Under the pieces are notes generated by a model that worked only from the letters and a program-made list of their open reading frames with translations, was not told the origin of the DNA and did no database searches. Below, piece by piece: positions 1 to 11,670 of a stretch of 64,000 nt of DNA. Position numbers and translations under genes: made by a program. Positions within the stretch are counted from its first letter, which is position 1. Each line of letters starts with the position of its first letter. This DNA is from Carettochelys insculpta (lineage: Eukaryota; Chordata; Testudines; Carettochelyidae): NCBI RefSeq assembly GCF_033958435.1, contig NC_134144.1, positions 13,138,010-13,202,009 of the forward strand, given 5' to 3'.

Positions 1-9
1 ACAGTGGAT

Positions 10-166
10 TTTACACAGCATTATTATCCTTATTTTCCAGTTGGGGAAACCGAGGCACAGAGCAGTGATGTGACTTCCCAAAGGCTACTCAGCCAATCAG
101 TGGCAGAATCAAGAATTATTCTTCATGTCTTCCGTGCTGGTGCAATATCCACTTGACCAGGCTGAG
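10..166 (-). mobile_element. tRNA-derived SINE (Cry-like), minus strand
   Basis: Read on the minus strand, the right edge gives a degenerate tRNA-type head (near 140-166, resembling a Pol III A box TGGTCAAGTGG). The left part is the common SINE tail on the plus strand, containing GGGGAAACCGAGGCACAG and a stretch ending in AATCAGTGGCAGAATCAAG. Such head-plus-tail units are abundant in cryptodiran turtles. The copy is diverged and no clear target duplication was found. A MIR/CORE-type SINE is the alternative. Confidence 0.55.
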
Positions 167-167
167 T

Positions 168-2997
168 AGGTTAGTACCTGGTGTTGTTTGGACATATCTC
201 AACTGTGAAGGCTGGATGACAAAGTATATGGAGATTTTTAAGGTTGTTGATTCAAATGTGGCTCAGTCTGGTAATGGCTTCATTACTGGTAACCTACAGG
301 GTTTGAAATGCGAGTTGATGTCGGTGCACTTCAGAGTAGAATTGCCAAGATCACAAAGCCCATCCCAGAATGGTGCAAGAATGTCGTCTCTGTCTGGAGG
401 GTAAGGACTCAATAGACACGGAGAATGAACCACCCTTACAGCCCTAGGGAAGCAACTTCCAGGTCAGGGTTGAAATACATTGATAGGACAGTGTGGGGTC
501 TTGTGCTTCTCCCTGTTCTGTCTCCTTCCTGGGTAAACTGAGGATTCCATTCCTCAGGGTGGTCAAGTTGGCACCAGTAAAGTCCAGATCACTAAAAATG
601 GAGCAGTTTTCATCTCCATGAACCCAGAGCGAGGGCTGAATGATCTAAATGTTTGTGTTTGCAGTGTTCAGGGAAGTGTTCCCAGAAGCTGGGAACAGTT
701 ACAAGGTGCACAGTTACTGCAGGTGTAGAAGGGAAGATCAGACAATAGCCTACCTTTACGTTAACCACTGCTGCCAGGAATAGCCTGTGCAACTAACAGG
801 TATAAGTCACAGGGCAGTGATAGAATTAGAGCATTGACTAGCCATACAGGAAGTGGTGGTGATGACAATATACTCTTCTAAGAATCCAGCAGGAAGTTAT
901 TCATCTGATGGGAAACCTAAAAGCAAAACCTAGGGCCCAATTCATTAAAAAATGCAGACACCCCACGGCATGTGGTTGACAAGGGACAATGAGGGATGCA
1001 CAGCTGATACGTTCAGGACTCTGAGGATGGTGCACCTTGCAATCCTCCTAGACTCAATCCTTTGGTTTATGCTGAGTAATAACACCACTCAATCCTGCTA
1101 GCCCAAGCTGTGCTTTGTTATCTTGGGGAATTTCACTGACGCTTTTGAAGAGTGGATCCAAGAGACACTGGAATATCAGCAGCCCAGGACTGATCTGCAG
1201 CATTGCTGCAATGAGTATTTTCCTCTTCTGTTCTGTGAGAGCTGCATATTGGCTTTCGGTCTGAGCCAGGTTTTGGCTGTGTTCTGGAGAGGTAGGAGGT
1301 CCATCTTTTCACTGTCACCTAGCTGCTGCTGCTGCTTCTGCTGCTGGAGGTCCAAGTTTAAACCTGTATCTCCACTGATAGTTCTGTTACCTTACAACAA
1401 TGCTGACCTGGGCCCAGAACTCTGACTACTTTTTTCTGCCCCCCTTTTTTTTTTCATCCCGCAAGTGCCCTTTTCACCACCTAATACCTGATCACAGGAT
1501 GTGGGTATCTCCATGTGACACAGTGCTGGGTGACAGCAGCTGTACCAGCTCTCATTCCTGGATAACGAATTAAATTGCTCTGGAGTAAGCCAGAGGGACA
1601 GAGCTGTGCCTAATTTATAGATTGGGATGGGCTAAGGAGAGCCCAAAAGACTTACTAGTCCCTGAGCCCAGAGAGTAGAAAAGAGGCAGATGGAAGTGAT
1701 CAGAAGGACGAGAGAGAGGTTTTTGAGAGTCAGGAGAAGGTGAGCTCTCTTGGGGTGGGGCAAATACTCTGTGTTCGCCCTTCCCCTTTGGCTGAGTGAG
1801 CTATGCACTGGATGCTTGCAAATACAGAGCTGGACAAATGTATTAATTGTATGAAGCATTTGGCCAAAAAGTGCTCTCTGAGTAGTCTGTGTCTAGAAAA
1901 CAGTAGGTTGCTGCTGTGTGGTGTCACACTCCTAGTTACTGATTTGTGGTAGAACAATGTGTGCCATTGATAGTCTGGCTACAGTGTGCATCCAGCTTGT
2001 CTTTCACTGTCCCATTTGACCTTTAACTTTATTTTGCAAATATTCCGTTTGGAAATATTACAGGCTTAAGGTATGCAAAAGAAACTCCTGCAATGCTAGT
2101 GTTGTCTAAACCAGTTAGCCAAGCCTTGAAAGGATCTCTTTCTCCTTGAAAGAGGACATCCTTACAGATAATTGATAGCCATCTTTCAGAGCATATGGTT
2201 TACCCTTCTGGATGTTTATACTGTGAATTATATACAGAAAGGGCCCTCATACCATTAGAGTGGAATCTGCCATTGCTTTCTTAGATTGAAAAACACATGC
2301 TATGGGAGTATTGGTAACAGAATGCTTCTGTTTTATCTGTACAGCCCTGATAAGAATGAAATTAATTTTAAATAAGTTTTTTTTCTCTTGTATTGTTGTT
2401 CTGTCTATAGTTTCTTAGTGTGATGTACAAAAAATATATGTATTTAAGTATTTGTTTTATTTATGGATGTTCTCTAAAGAATTCTATATATAAAATATAC
2501 ATTTGAAATAGTTTGGCATGCAACGTGGATTTTCATATCTATTGCAAATTATTTTTGCATCTATTTAGTGCTGTTCAGTGGGGAGCTTTCCATGTTGGTT
2601 AATTCTGTGGTTGGAGAATTACTGCCACTGAAATGCAGCCAGCCTCAGGGATGGAACGCAACAGTTACTTACCGAGTGCCCAGCAACAAAACACAACAAT
2701 TTAGGGAGATGCTGAAGAAGAACCAGCCAACATTTTAAATTTCAGGGGAATTTCAGAGAGGCAGAGTGTAATAACCCATAGTGAAATTAGGCAAGGACTT
2801 TGTGGCCAGCTCTCCTTCTGCTGTTACAGGATAATATCTTTCCACTGTAAATGCTCATTTGCAAAGTTCATTTACATTATAATGGCACAGCGTAGCATGC
2901 ACCCCTCTTGGGATTAATTGGATATTGATGCAGAGAAAGAAGTACCGTTTACTGAATCATCAACAACACTCCCCAGAGTGTCTTTTATTACCATATA
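168..2997. other. Unassigned intergenic/intronic sequence
   Basis: No convincing exon, RNA gene or repeat boundary is visible. There is a short CTG/TGC-rich patch near 1320-1350 and an AT-rich stretch at about 2340-2560. Reading frames here are short and show no recognisable motif. Confidence 0.5.
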
Positions 2998-3575
2998 CAG
3001 TAGACCCCAAGTTATGTGAGGGTTGCGCTCCTGTGCATTCTTGCATAACTCAAATTTTATGCAAAACAGGGAGGGAGCCGGAAACCAGACAGCAGCCTGG
3101 CTCCTGGTTCCCCTGGGCTTCTGGGAGCTGGGAAGCTGACCAGTGTACCAGCTCTGGTCAGTTTCCTGGCTGCCAGAGTGGAAGGGAGCTAGGAACCAGG
3201 CAGGAGCATGGCTCCAGGCTCCCCTCTGCTGGCGGGAGCCAGAAAACTGACCAATGCTGGTGCACTGGTCAGTTTCCGAGCTCCTGCAAGCCCAGAGGAG
3301 CTGGGAGCCAGGCTGCTGCCTAGTTCTTGGCTCCCCACTACTCTGAGAGCCAGGCGTGGCTTCTCCCTGGCTTCCCCCAGCTGGGGGAGCTGTCCCCCAT
3401 CTGTCTGTCCCCTTGCTTCTCCCAGCTGGGGAAAGCCAGGGAGAAGCCGTGCTGCCGTGGCTGTCTGTCCCCCAGCTTCTCTCCGCTGGGTCCCACCTGT
3501 GCCTGCTCTTGGATAGGCGCCCTGGGTGTGGAGGCGAGAGGGCCTTTCCTCTTCCATGTTCACAGAGAAGATTAT
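2998..3575. mobile_element. Tigger-like end plus GC-rich internal repeat
   Basis: The left edge, CAGTAGACCCCAAGTTATGT after TA, resembles the CAGTAGGGTC terminus of the Tigger-type element at 53244. A GC-rich interior follows, in which a GGTCAGTTTCC-centred segment recurs about 108 bp apart (near 3160 and 3268). No matching right terminus was found, so the copy is either truncated or misassigned. Several overlapping proline/serine-rich frames on both strands are composition artefacts. Confidence 0.35.
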
Positions 3576-4040
3576 AAGAATCTTGGTGCTTCCATCCCAT
3601 GAGCTCTGCAGGCAGGAGTCTCGGAACTATCAGGGGAACAATACTGGAAAAGTTAGAGACTCCTTGTAAGCCCCAGCCACCACTCTGGAGTTGGTGCTAG
3701 CTGGGAGAGCACATGCTATGAGTTTTTAAAGGCTGTAGCACTTTTGGACATAGGTGTCCCAAAGCTCAAAGAAAGGCACAGATGAGAGAAGATCAGAAGA
3801 TGAAAGGATTCTAAGAACGAAATCCTTAGCTCACCTGCAAGGCAAAAGTACTGTGTCAGTAAATTAGACTGGACATTCAACAGTGCAAAATGAGTCAGTG
3901 TTTGACTCTGATGCATTGGTGTACACCTGTAACTGGAGCACCCTGGAGGCAGCACAACAGAAGGAAGTGGAGGGAAGTTTTCTCAGCAGCTGGCACAGTG
4001 GCTGGTTCCTGCAAACACAGGTACGGTCTGTGAGTCTGTG
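3576..4040. other. Unassigned spacer
   Basis: No feature recognised between the GC-rich repeat and the LINE tail. Confidence 0.4.
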
Positions 4041-4042
4041 CC

Positions 4043-4410
4043 ATGTCTCTTAGTGACCAGCTTCTTATTTGGTGCTACAAAGATGTCTGCAAGAGAGACT
4101 TCAGAGAGGTAGACATCGAGCTGGACAACTGGGAAGAACTAGCAGACGACCGCAGCAGATGGAGGCAGGGGTTACACAAGGGCCTTCAGAAGGGCGAGTT
4201 GAAGATCAGACAGCTAGCAGAGGAGAAGCGAGCACACAGAAAGCACAATAAGGACTTGCCAGACACCCACTACATCTGCAAGAGATTCATCAAGGACTGT
4301 CACTCTCGTGTGGGTCTTCATAGTCACAATAGACGCTGTAAATGAAGTCCTCAATTGAAACTTTAAAGGGCGCGATCCATAGTCTATGCAGACTGAAGGA
4401 TGCCTACTAC
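4043..4410 (+). pseudogene. LINE ORF2 C-terminal tail (non-LTR retrotransposon)
   Basis: A 100-residue open stretch begins inside the C-terminal part of a non-LTR retrotransposon protein. It shows the typical YKDVCKRDFREVDIELDNWEE-type segment after the reverse transcriptase, then a basic region rich in EEKRAHRK, and ends in a zinc-finger-like CKRFIKDCHSRVGLHSHNRRC motif just before the stop. One expected finger Cys is replaced by Phe or shifted. A short 3' UTR-like tail follows to about 4410. The endonuclease and RT domains are absent, so this is a 5'-truncated dead copy, as LINEs commonly leave. The clade (L2, RTE or relative) cannot be fixed from this piece. The antisense tail at 18.9-19.2 kb is of the same type. 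Confidence 0.75.
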
Positions 4411-4662
4411 TAGTTAGAGACTTCATAATTATAAGCCCCCAAGAAGCAACAAGCAAGTAACCAGCCTGCAGTTCTTTATATAAAAACAAGGGTTTTAAGC
4501 CATGCCCAGTAGCCAGAGTGCACTCAAAACACAGGATAATGCTGCACTAAACTACCAAAGTCCTCTGAGATCTACTGCTACTGGCTTATGGCCTGATTCA
4601 ACTCACTGAAGTCAAAAGGAGTCCTTCCATTTTATTGAGAAAGCATTTAGTAAGGCCCTTAG

Positions 4663-4925
4663 GCTACATTTACATTGCAGAGCTATTTCGGGATACAGAA
4701 GTATCCTGAAATAGCTACTCCACTTCTATGAAATGTGCCTGTTATTTGGAAATGTTTTTTGAAATAATATGCATGCTATTTCGACATCCCTCTACATCTC
4801 ATTGCAGGAGGAGAAAGGGATGCCTTGAAATAGCGCAGTGTTTTGAGATTTGGTGTTGTGTATCAATTGTCCAGTTCTGCTTGCTGCCATATGACAGGAG
4901 TGTGCAATAACCTTTCCTAAATTCT
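4663..4925. mobile_element. Harbinger-type MITE, degenerate
   Basis: It starts TTA then GGCTACATTTACATTGC, close to the GGCTACATCTACACTA terminus of the clear copy at 35921. The interior contains CTATTTCGGGATAC and GAAATAGC palindrome fragments like those in the 7.2 kb element. The right end is not recognisable. Confidence 0.45.
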
Positions 4926-5114
4926 TTTGCATAAAATTTCAAATATATACTTACTCGTACCACTATTTTAGTAGCAGTATTATGTGTATAATTTGAATTT
5001 TGAAGTAATTTTTTCATATTTGCAAAAATATACATTTTAGCTATCCCAAGCAATCTAGGGGATTTAGAGACGTGTATACCATAATTTCCAATGGTGGTTG
5101 CGTCTAAATTCCGT

Positions 5115-5399
5115 AGGACTTGTCTCCATTACCAGGAGATCAACACTCTGGCGATTGATTCACCAGAGGTTGATTAAGCAGGTCTAGAGAAGATCCACGA
5201 AACTGACTCGCTTATTGACTCTGACATTTCACTAGAACAAAAAGGTAAAATAAGTTGACAGGAGAGGTTCACCTGTTGATACAGCACAGTGTAGATACTG
5301 CAGCAAATCAGCCTAAACTAGGTCGACTTCAGCTATATCATTCAAGTGGCTAGAGTTGTGTAATTTAGGTAAGCTTAATCCTGTAGTGTAGACCCGCCC
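5115..5399. mobile_element. Harbinger-type MITE
   Basis: The left end is GGACTTGTCTCC and the right end is GTAGTGTAGACCCGCCC, an imperfect inverted pair of the GGCTACRTCTACACTA family. Length is about 285 bp and there is no coding capacity. The flanking 3-bp sequences (GTA/ATA) agree only partly. Confidence 0.5.
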
Positions 5400-6850
5400 A
5401 TAGGCTGGTTTGAAAATCTCAACTTTACATTCTATTTTGCATTCGCAGTACCAGTGATTGTCCTAAATGGAAACTGAACAAATTTCACAGGCAAACAATT
5501 TCTTCATAATATTCCTCTGCATTGTTAGGGCCTAATTAATTCCCTGCTGTAATTTAGTAACCTCAGTAAGTTATACCTGGCTGCCCATAGACCTGAAGGG
5601 CAAATTGGTAGGCAGAAATTGCTAGAGTTCCAGAGCAGTCTAATCATGCCTCTTTTCTTCCACAGGTAGCATTGTGCAGGTGTCTACAGCATTCCCCAGG
5701 TGCTTCTGTATTAAATATTGGTTGATATTAGGAATACTGGACACACTGACATCATGTTATTTGTGAAAACTGGTAGAGTTTTTTAAGTATGACCATTATG
5801 AGTGAACTCTTAATTGTTAGCTTCAGATAGTCTTTGTGGAGATTAGATCTATATTTCTTGCTGGATGTTTTGATTTGCTTCCAGATCAATTGCCATATTT
5901 TGATCATCACTTTGGCAGTGACACCAATTCCTTTGTTCTGTAAAAAGCAGGTGCCAGTATAAGTGTATATGAAAAATAAGAAAAAATGCGATCAGAAAGG
6001 GACAATGTAAAGTTGGTACCAAACTCTGGTTTGTTCTCCATAAACAAGACCTACCTCTCACCCAAGTCCAGGGAGAAGCTACCATTAATTTCACTGGATT
6101 TGGACCAAACCTCAAACTTGGATGACATTTCACACTGTGTAATCATTCCCTCCTTTGTAACTAAGAGGGATCATGCAAACTAATCACTGGCTTTTTTTTT
6201 AACCAAGATTACCATGGCTACTGTCTTCAGATGCAGTTCTGTTAGGTGGGTTTCTTTGTCTGTACGGTAGACTCCTTGTTTACCCAATCCCCTATAGCAA
6301 AAAAATTCATGACTGGTCTTTAAGTCACCAAACTAAAACCAGCTCAGGCATCTCTTCTGCTTTGAAACTTTTAACCCACATTCCTCCCAGGAATTCCCAC
6401 CAAGAGGGCCCACATCTGCCCTGAATACCCTTAGTGGGAGCCAAAAGAGACTTGTTGACAGTGGGCTCCTTTTCAAAATACCTCCAATTGGTTTGCATTG
6501 TCCCTGATCTTTAGCCCCATGTGAATAAGAATGACCCACTAGCAGGTGGCCTGAGGGTTAGGTATGAATAGCTGATGTCAAAAGGATGAGCCAGGAAATA
6601 GGAACAGGAGTTAAAAGGGGAGGGATGGTAGGTGAGAAGAGGGGAAAATTCTCCTTTTCTATTGTGTATGTACAGTGGCTTTCTCTCTTTCTCTCGCGGG
6701 GATTTCTACAGTGCCCATGCACATGGTATCTAAGCTTCTCATCTATTCTAGTGCTGGTGGGGGAAGTCTCCATGCCAGTGTTCTATCACATGATCTCGCT
6801 GATACAGACTCAGGCTTCTCAGAGATAAGCCATGCTTTTTGCAAGATTAA
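5400..6850. other. Unassigned intergenic/intronic sequence
   Basis: No exon or repeat boundary recognised. Reading frames are short and lack motifs. Confidence 0.5.
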
Positions 6851-6863
6851 TGTTTCCTGTATG

Positions 6864-7085
6864 AACAACAAGAAGTCCTGTGGCACCTTATAGACTAACA
6901 GATATTTTGGAGCAACAAGAAGTCCTGTGGCACCTTATAGACTAACAGATATTTTGGAGCATAAGCTTTCGTGGGCAAAGACCCATGGAAGCTTATGCTC
7001 CAAAATATCTGTCCGTCTATAAGGTGCCACAGCACTTCTTGTTGTTCTCGAAGAAACAGACTAACACAGCTACCTCTCTGACACT
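6864..7085. mobile_element. PLE-derived palindromic insertion with 13-bp TSD
   Basis: A 222-bp foldback made of two 3'-terminal pieces of a Penelope-like element in opposite orientation: a minus half (CAAGAAGTCCTGTGGCACC...AAGCTTTCGTGGGCAAAGACCC) and a plus half (GAAGCTTATGCTCCAAAATATC...AAGGTGCCACAG). The minus half also carries a tandem duplication of about 47 bp (about 6866-6912 and 6913-6960). The insertion is flanked by a perfect 13-bp duplication, TGTTTCCTGTATG, at 6851-6863 and 7086-7098, so the palindrome entered as one unit or formed during integration. Confidence 0.8.
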
Positions 7086-7221
7086 TGTTTCCTGTATGGA
7101 CGCTCACAAAGGTGACAACTTCTGTGTATTCCAGAAAAGCAATCTTGTATGAGCATTAAAATGGCTTGTGTCATGACGTGTAACCATGATAACCAGTCTG
7201 AAGAACTGTATAAATGATAAC

Positions 7222-7932
7222 AGCTGTGTCTACACGTGCACGCTACTTCGAAGTAGCGGCACTAACTTCGAAATAGCGCCCGTCACGGCTACACGCGTCG
7301 GGTGCTATTTCGAAGTTAACTTTGACATTAGGCGGCGAGACGTCGAAGTCACTAACCTCATGAGGGGATCGGAATAGCGCCCTACTTCGACTTTCAACGT
7401 CGAATTAGGGACCGTGTAGACGATCCGCGTCCCGCAACGTCGAAATTGCCAGGTCCTCCATGGCGGCCATCAGCTGGGGGGTTGAGAGATGCTGTCTCTC
7501 CAGCCCCTGCGGGGCTGTATGGTCACCGTGGGCAGCAGCCCTTAGCCCAGGGCTTCTGGCTGCTGCTGCGGCAGCTGGGGATCCATGCTGCATGCACAGG
7601 GTCTGCAACCAGTTGTCGGCTCTGTGTATCTTGTGTCGTTTAGTGCAACTGTGTCTGGGAGGGGCCCTTTAAGGGAGCGGCTTGCTGTTGAGTCCGCCCT
7701 GTGACCCTGTCTGCAGCTGTGCCTGGCACCCTTATTTCGATGTGTGCTACTTTGGCGTGTAGACGTACCCTCGCAGCGCCTATTTCGATGTGGTGCCGCA
7801 CAACGTCGAAGTTGAACATCGACGTTGCCAGCCCTGGAGGACGTGTAGACGTTATTCATCGAAATAGCCTATTTCGATGTTGCTATATCGAAATAAGCTA
7901 TTTCGATGTAGTGTGCACGTGTAGACGTAGCC
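7222..7932. mobile_element. 711-bp Harbinger-like non-autonomous element, copy 1
   Basis: The termini are inverted: left AGCTGTGTCTACACGTGCAC, right GTGCACGTGTAGACGTAGCC. The 3-bp flanks are AAC at 7219-7221 and 7933-7935. The subterminal regions are full of TTCGAA-centred short palindromes such as CTACTTCGAAGTAG and CTATTTCGAAATAG forms. The centre (about 7440-7740) is a GC-rich non-palindromic segment without a convincing transposase. A second copy of identical length lies at 37864-38574. The 3-bp duplication and termini fit the PIF/Harbinger superfamily, although its usual target is TWA. Confidence 0.8.
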
Positions 7933-7935
7933 AAC

Positions 7936-9395
7936 GTGAAATATGTGCTTACAGTGCGCTCACTCTCTGGATCGTCGCCGTGTCATGGTGAGTGGGCTTG
8001 TGACTGGATTATATTCTTGGGAGATTTCAGTGCCAGGGTCGAAAGAGACGTGGACCTCTGGCAGACTGCCATTGGGAAAGAAGGAGTTGGCAACAGCAAC
8101 TCCAGTGGACTGCTCCTCCTCACAAAACGTGTGGAACATGAGCTCGTCATCATGAACACCCTCTTCCCCCAGAAAAAACAAATTTAAGACCTCATGGCAA
8201 CATCCTTGATGGAAACACTTCTACCTCATAGGAGAAGACTGGTGGCCAGGATGCAGGTGAGTTAATGATCCAGCCAGGGCTGGTTCTCCACATGGCACTG
8301 GGAAAGGGACACAAAGGAGGTCTGTGGAGGAGCCCTGGGGAGGGTGGGTGAATGGGCACAGCAGAGGGAAGCCAGTGAGAGGGAAAGCATCTAAGAGGCC
8401 GATGGGTGGGCAGCAGAAGTGATACGTAACCAGCCACTAACTGCTCACGTTCACCAATCCTGCACCAAGCAGTCAGTGCCGGCTGGAAACAGGGCAACAG
8501 GGTGAGCCTGCTGGCTGAGACCTGGCCTGCAGCAGGGACTGATTGGCAACCCCTGCATGGTACAGCCTTGCTTGATCACCAGTCTTGCGCACTCTCCCCC
8601 ATCATCAGACATTGTTGCGTGAGCGGCTGGCAAGCAAGGATGTGCCAACAGTGGGACTCACCTGTATGGATGGGAAGGACAGACAGAGAATATGGGACTA
8701 TTTGCTTTTCTTTCTTTCTTTTTTTTTTTTTTGAAGTAGGGATACCTGTAGTAGGGCTTAAATGCAGGACTGTCCCTTTAAAAACCAGACATCCGATCAC
8801 CCTGTCTTCCAGCAATTACACACACAGCAGGAGTCATAAGCCTCTATAGACATATTTTGCTGCACTTCACAGCTTCTCCTCCATCTCCACTGAAGTTCCT
8901 GTCCCTGCCTTTATATAATTCAATTCTCAAAGGCCTCCTAAGGTTTCCTGTCCCCAAATTTGCAACTCTTGCTGTCTCAAAGTGCAAAGAAACTTGAGTG
9001 CCTCTCCCTCTCAGCCTCGGTCGCACATTCCTGCTAGGCTCAGCAATGCAGCCTGTTTTCTGACTATTGGAAGCTGCCTGAAAAGCAATTTTTTTTATTA
9101 TTATTATTGCTTCTTTTCTTTATCATGAAGGCTAAAAGCAATAAGCATATGGAATCCAGAGCTTTTAGTAAAATATCAAGCAGCTTTGAATTGCATGTGC
9201 AGAAGCCTCTCGCTCTTGGTGCCTTTAGATACCTTGGATATGTTCAGCTTCTGATAATTACATTCAGATTTAGATTCAGGGATCAGGCATTCAGATGTAT
9301 TCATGTTCCGAGACAACGTTCATAAAATCAGCATAGAGCCCAAGAAGATAGTTTGAGAAAAGGTGATAGAAGAGGTGGAAGGTTTTGTTTCATGT
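7936..9395. other. Unassigned intergenic/intronic sequence
   Basis: No gene or clear repeat recognised. There is a T-rich run at about 8697-8735 and a small ATT repeat near 9088-9108. Confidence 0.5.
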
Positions 9396-9397
9396 GA

Positions 9398-9485
9398 GGC
9401 TAATCTGATGAAGAAGGTCTTGCCTATGAAAGCTCATTACTTAAGAAATAAAATGGTTAGTCTTTAGGTGCTACAGAACTGCTTG
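9398..9485 (+). mobile_element. PLE 3'-end fragment
   Basis: It contains the recurring PLE terminal signature in plus orientation: CTGATGAAGAAGGTCTTGCC, ATGAAAGCTCATTACTTAAG, then TGGTTAGTCTTTAGGTGCTAC. It is a short solo fragment with no coding part. Confidence 0.65.
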
Positions 9486-9716
9486 TTTTTCCTCAGGATG
9501 TGGGAAAATGTCCATTTTCATTGGCTATACAGAAGCAGAACCCAACTTCTAGATTATAGATGGGTGCAGGTCAGTACAAAAATATCCACGAACAGAAAAA
9601 ATGAAGAGTAAATAGGAACAAATCAGCTGCCACCTTAGACCATGAGAGACCCAGAAACAGCTTTGTCTGAGCTGGGACAGCATAGTCACTGTCTGTAGGG
9701 GCTTATTAGCTATATC
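9486..9716. other. Unassigned spacer
   Basis: No feature recognised. Confidence 0.4.
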
Positions 9717-10015
9717 AGTGGTGTCCAATAGAACGTAGAGGATCGCTACAGCCCCCCGCCCAAACTGCTGGCGACTCACCAGAGCTGCCACTGCTGCTAG
9801 AGCATCCAGGCCCTGCACAACACTCTGGACCCCATAGCTGGAGTGGCACCAGGCCCCATTCCAGGCCCTGCTGTTGGAGCTGTGCTGGGGCTGAAGCTGC
9901 ACCAGGCCCCATGGGGGAATCATGCTAGGCCCTGGGCTGGGCCCCCAGGTTGGAGCTGTCATGGGGCCACAGAAGCTCTGTGGCTCTAGGCCACAGCCTC
10001 AAGAGGAGCCACATT
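9717..10015. mobile_element. Possible hAT-type MITE, degenerate
   Basis: The left edge CAGTGGTGTCCAATAG resembles hAT termini (CAGGGGTGNCCAACC) and the GC-rich interior ends in repeated GAGCCACA-type words, as in the element at 51956-52429. No clean right terminus or 8-bp duplication was found. Confidence 0.3.
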
Positions 10016-11380
10016 AACCCAGTCCCAGGACACGGTTAAAATTCCACCTATAATACATTCTGCAACAGTGCTATAAGAGGGCTGCAGGTGATCCCCGGTT
10101 TTGGTTTGAGGGAAGGAAAATCACTTCTGGAACATCAGCAAAGATATTTGTTGGAGGAAACGTCTGCTGTCTCCTGCATTCCAGCTGCAGGAGCTGCATT
10201 GCATGTGTGTGAAAGCTGATGTACAGGATGGTGATATCAGTGTTGGTGAGCCCTCCGTTCTTCGCATCTTCTGCTGTCATAAATTTTTTTTTCTGGGAAG
10301 GTCCTGCAGTATTTCATTATTTATGAGCATGTATTTCAGAGAGGATTTTCTTCATTAGTTGCCATGCTATTTGCTGACAAACAGATGACAGGTTTATTAC
10401 TGTATGCTCTCAAAAAAGGGTGGTGGATGACATTCTTTATATTTGAATCTCCAGAGAGAGAGAGACTTTCTTTTGGAGAACAGGTGAAATGTTACTATCA
10501 TCTAGTCAAAGGTGGAGAGGCGCTTTTATACTAGAACTTAACTGCATCTCAGAAAATTTCTGATACAATCACACACAGAAAACAGATGTGATAAGAGACA
10601 TTTCTCCCAAATTTTGCTGCTCACAGTGGAAGCTGCTGGTATTTGATGAGCAGTAACAAGCTGCCCCACCGTGAAACCCTGCCAGTGCTGATTGTTTATG
10701 CCAAGTTTGCTGAGCAACCAACATGCTGAAGAGGCAGAGTCATGTTTGGCTCAAAACACGTTTGGCACAATGAGATCCAACTTGTGTTCTACAAAGTTAA
10801 TTCCTTATCTTTTGGTTGGTGATGAGAATTCACCTATATCTTTAAAAATGTAGAAACTCTCATTCCTAAAAGGCTACGGACTTGAGTGTGAGCAGATAAG
10901 TAGACTATATAAACTTTTCCTACTCATTCAAAATAACACTGCTCTTCACTCCAAAAATTACTTCAGTGAGAAAATGCAGCAATTATTTTGTGTATTAAAG
11001 GGGGCCTGCAAATACATTAAGCTAAAATTTAACCAAATTCATGTCCTGCCAGTTAGATAGGGTAGGAGATTGATTTGCATAAAACATTTGTAGCACATCT
11101 GCACAATTCAGATCTGAATCCCCAAAGCCCCCAGATGTGTGTTGTTTTTAGGCCTAGCTCAGTTTTAAACTTAACTGTAAATTTCATATCCTCCTTATGC
11201 CTCCATATCCCGTCTTGTCTACTCCTCCTCTCTGAGCTGTACTGCTATGCACGGTCCCTAATTTATGTTCATCAGCCCTTCCTCCATGTGGTGTATTGGT
11301 ACCCTTTAAAAATGCACCACCTTTGCAAACCACTGCCTAGTTTAACTATATTCTGCATGAAGTTGCAGTGTACTAAAGTC
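10016..11380. other. Unassigned intergenic/intronic sequence
   Basis: No exon, RNA gene or repeat boundary recognised. Confidence 0.5.
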
Positions 11381-11670
11381 TTGGTCCACACTAGGCAGGT
11401 AAATTGATTGTAGATGTGCAAGTCTAGATATGGCAATTGCATAGCTAGAATCTGTTTATCTGCAGTTGACTTACCTGACTTTCTCCCCAGAGGCAGGTGA
11501 GTGGGAGAACCTTTCCCTTTGACGTACCTTACTGCTCGTGATATAGAGGAGTGCAGCACTCGGCTGCCGATCCCAGAGAGTTCAATTTCACGCGTCTCAG
11601 CCAGGCACAGGAAATCGGAACTGTGGAAGATCGACTCTGACTGGGTTGATCTTCCACATCACCTGTACCA
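11381..11670. mobile_element. Harbinger-type MITE, left portion (split)
   Basis: It begins TTGGTCCACACTAGGCAGGT, followed by AATTGATTG and a GCAATTGCATAGCTAGAATC stretch. These are close to the MITE at 14359-14638, which has the same order of blocks. The expected right end is displaced: a GC-rich hAT-like insertion follows, and GTCTAGAGGTACCC at about 12731-12742 resembles the missing terminus. Confidence 0.5.

Noticed and set aside
6864..7085. MicroRNA-type hairpin
   Set aside because: The palindrome is explained by mirrored PLE ends, with the same arrangement at several other places.
7542..7859. 105-codon minus-strand frame as a gene
   Set aside because: It lies across the 711-bp transposon; the second copy at 38184-38501 has the same frame because the copies are similar, and no transposase motif is visible.
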